6,533 bases of DNA, taken from Pyrinomonadaceae bacterium. Its GTDB lineage: Bacteria; Acidobacteriota; Blastocatellia; Pyrinomonadales; Pyrinomonadaceae. The notes below the pieces were generated by a model. The model searched no databases. It saw only the letters and a list, made by a program, of their open reading frames with translations, and was not told where the DNA came from. The position numbers and the translations under genes are program-made. Positions 6,001 to 6,533 of this stretch are shown here, piece by piece (the stretch's first letter is position 1; every line of letters starts with the position of its first letter). The stretch is taken from the NCBI GenBank assembly GCA_013812565.1, contig JACCTF010000333.1:1-6533 (forward strand). The letters are read 5' to 3'.

Positions 6001-6517
6001 CCGGCGCGATGAGCGCGAGGTTGTTGACGCCCGCGCCGCCGAGGCTCGTTTGCGCGAGTTCGACGACCTGACGCGAGTTGAAGCTCTTGGACAGATTGGC
6101 AGTAGTCGTGTCAATGAGTTCGGCACCGCCGCCTGCGGTCACTTCAACCGTTTCGCCGGCGATGCCAATCGTTAATTGCGAAGGCACCTCTGTCACCTGA
6201 TTGAGCGAGACGCGCACTTCGTTGAGCGTCAGCGTCTTGAAGTTCGGCGCTTCAATCGAGACCGTGTAGTCTTCGCCCACGAGCAGGTTGGTGAACTGAA
6301 ATTCGCCGCTGTCCGAAGTCTGGACGTTCTTCGTGTCGTTGTTTGATTTCTTGGTGATCGTCACCTTCGCGTTGGGCACGACAGCGCCCTGCTGGTCGGT
6401 GACGGTGCCGCGCACGTTGCCGGTCGTCGTCTGCGCCTGCGCTACCAGCGCACAGGCCAGCACGAGACACAGCGTGCGTGCGATCTGCGTTAATTTCCAA
6501 GCCGTGGTACGGGTCAT
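3077..6517 (-). CDS. Oar-like TonB-dependent outer-membrane receptor with carboxypeptidase-regulatory-like domain
   Basis: This complete 1146-residue protein has a signal peptide (hydrophobic run about 13-26, cleavage near AQA at 26-28). An Ig-like carboxypeptidase-regulatory domain follows at about 32-115, recognisable by GNVRGTVTDQQGAVVPNAKV and SGEFQFTNLLVGEDYTV. A plug domain spans about 120-255, with a Gly-rich stretch (173-190), NNFVLDGIDNND (196-207) and FSAEFQRSNGGQFITVTKSG. A long beta-barrel runs to the C-terminal aromatic residue in LALRFDF, the usual outer-membrane insertion signal. It probably imports a large nutrient such as a glycan, peptide or siderophore, powered by TonB-ExbBD (family knowledge); the substrate cannot be told. 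The mature protein has only two cysteines, C1008 and C1017. ATG at 6517 follows GAAGGAG with a 6-nt gap, so the start is firm. No TonB, ExbB, ExbD, SusD or catabolic gene is adjacent, and a terminator follows. Base composition is GC-richer than the other genes. Confidence 0.93.
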   Translation of the reverse strand: MTRTTAWKLTQIARTLCLVLACALVAQAQTTTGNVRGTVTDQQGAVVPNAKVTITKKSNNDTKNVQTSDSGEFQFTNLLVGEDYTVSIEAPNFKTLTLNEVRVSLNQVTEVPSQLTIGIAGETVEVTAGGGAELIDTTTANLSKSFNSRQVVELAQTSLGGAGVNNLALIAPGVSSSGGVGVGTGGSVGGQRPRNNNFVLDGIDNNDKSVTGPQSYISPEEVAEFSLLQNQFSAEFQRSNGGQFITVTKSGTNDFHGSFYGFFRNRYLNALDTLQKNAGVVREDNDPLGGTRQPRSDYFRGGYNLGGPVFFPGFNEGGPTLYKLRDKLFFFTSYERLQTGSAAAAGGITTPTAAGLATINSIPGLSVGNLSVFNRFVPRAPINDAGFITVSGQQVPIGNVTFDAPNFFKQNHAVINFDYNQSEATQHRFRFTFTNLADIDNSANLPIFFAPVPSKQRLFSYTLLHNFSSNLINETRLAFRRSSNSFPVPDFNFPGLDVFPNVGLLDLAIDIGPSGNAPQSGIENNYQVVNNVTYLAGNHSFKFGGDFRNIISPQRFVQRERGDYQYLTTERFLRDISPDSLAERNVGGNTYYGNQRILFAFFQDDYRVRPNLTLNLGLGYSYQGVPLGAQFQAANSLASVPGLVEFNAPKAQTRNFAPKIGFAYSPDFNDGLLGSLFGSGGKSSIRAGFSLGYDYIFDNLYILSNPPQAQQTVDVDPELPVPIQNFLANGGIGPNPTGGLTDPAVARLVTGSFIPDQEVPYSITYTASFQRQFLQDYSFELRYLGTRGVHLLTQNRLNRQNKVGNGLSGLPTFFSRPTQAQIDATALDLGQINLRSNFVPRYANAGFTGGNLVGFLSNGNSTYHAGSGQLTRRFTNGFQTTAAYTWSHLIDDTTAEVFSTVLSPRRVEDFQNLRAERADSALDRRHRFVISSIYELPFFRTSSNNFLRVALGGFNFAGTYTIESGQKATVRSGNDANLNGDSAGDRAIRNPGGVRDTGSTVTPLLRTCTSFNPNNSCAQSNASRTIGYLANNPNAEYIQAGNGVIANSARNTLQLPRINNLDFSIFKNFRIGDAESPRRIQLRADFFNAFNHAQFTPGSVNSVDPISTTGVSQVNSIFAGNTDFNRPQNVFSSNPRVIQLALRFDF

Positions 6518-6523
6518 CTGTTA

Positions 6524-6530
6524 CTCCTTC
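6524..6530 (-). promoter_or_regulatory. Strong ribosome-binding site of the TonB-dependent receptor
   Basis: The minus strand reads GAAGGAG ending 6 nt before the ATG. This near-consensus site fits a highly expressed outer-membrane protein and fixes the start codon. The promoter lies beyond the right edge. Confidence 0.85.
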
Positions 6531-6533
6531 AAT

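Noticed and set aside
4709..6175. Other long plus-strand frames (4709-5131, 5237-5698, 5750-6175)
   Set aside because: Same antisense artefact of the GC-rich receptor gene; they share its Arg/Val/Ala/Glu bias and lie wholly inside a well-supported gene.

Overview
The window looks like chromosomal DNA from a member of the Acidobacteriota, possibly class Blastocatellia. This is an inference from protein style: a very large Oar-like TonB-dependent receptor carrying an N-terminal carboxypeptidase-regulatory-like domain, a PilN that opens with the motif LNLASQPFRNR, and an unfamiliar small exported protein. No ribosomal or other taxonomic marker is present. I saw no tRNA, rRNA, insertion sequence, CRISPR array or phage gene.

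Layout from left to right. Positions 1-1287 (minus strand) hold two type IV pilus inner-membrane genes: pilN, then pilO, which overlaps it by 4 bp (ATGA) and runs off the left edge. PilN and PilO form the inner-membrane alignment subcomplex of the pilus machine. Positions 1288-1698 are a 411-bp divergent intergenic region. It holds a likely promoter for the rightward genes, a candidate 54-codon small ORF with a strong ribosome-binding site, and several base-paired RNA elements. Positions 1699-2334 (plus) encode a stand-alone GTP cyclohydrolase II (ribA), the first step of riboflavin synthesis, with a TTG start. Positions 2378-2983 (plus) encode a secreted or periplasmic helical protein of unknown function, probably cotranscribed with ribA. 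Positions 2983-3052 hold a nested inverted repeat that ends the convergent leftward gene. Positions 3077-6517 (minus) encode a complete 1146-residue outer-membrane TonB-dependent receptor with its own strong ribosome-binding site.

The genes do not form one functional system: a pilus operon, a riboflavin gene with an unknown neighbour, and a single outer-membrane receptor lie side by side. The receptor gene is visibly GC-richer than the rest, and this creates long spurious ORFs on its opposite strand. The least explained part is the ribA/pilN intergenic region, which has mutually exclusive helices over a small-ORF ribosome-binding site and a three-way-junction-like fold just before ribA. The evidence for a new regulatory RNA there is suggestive only.
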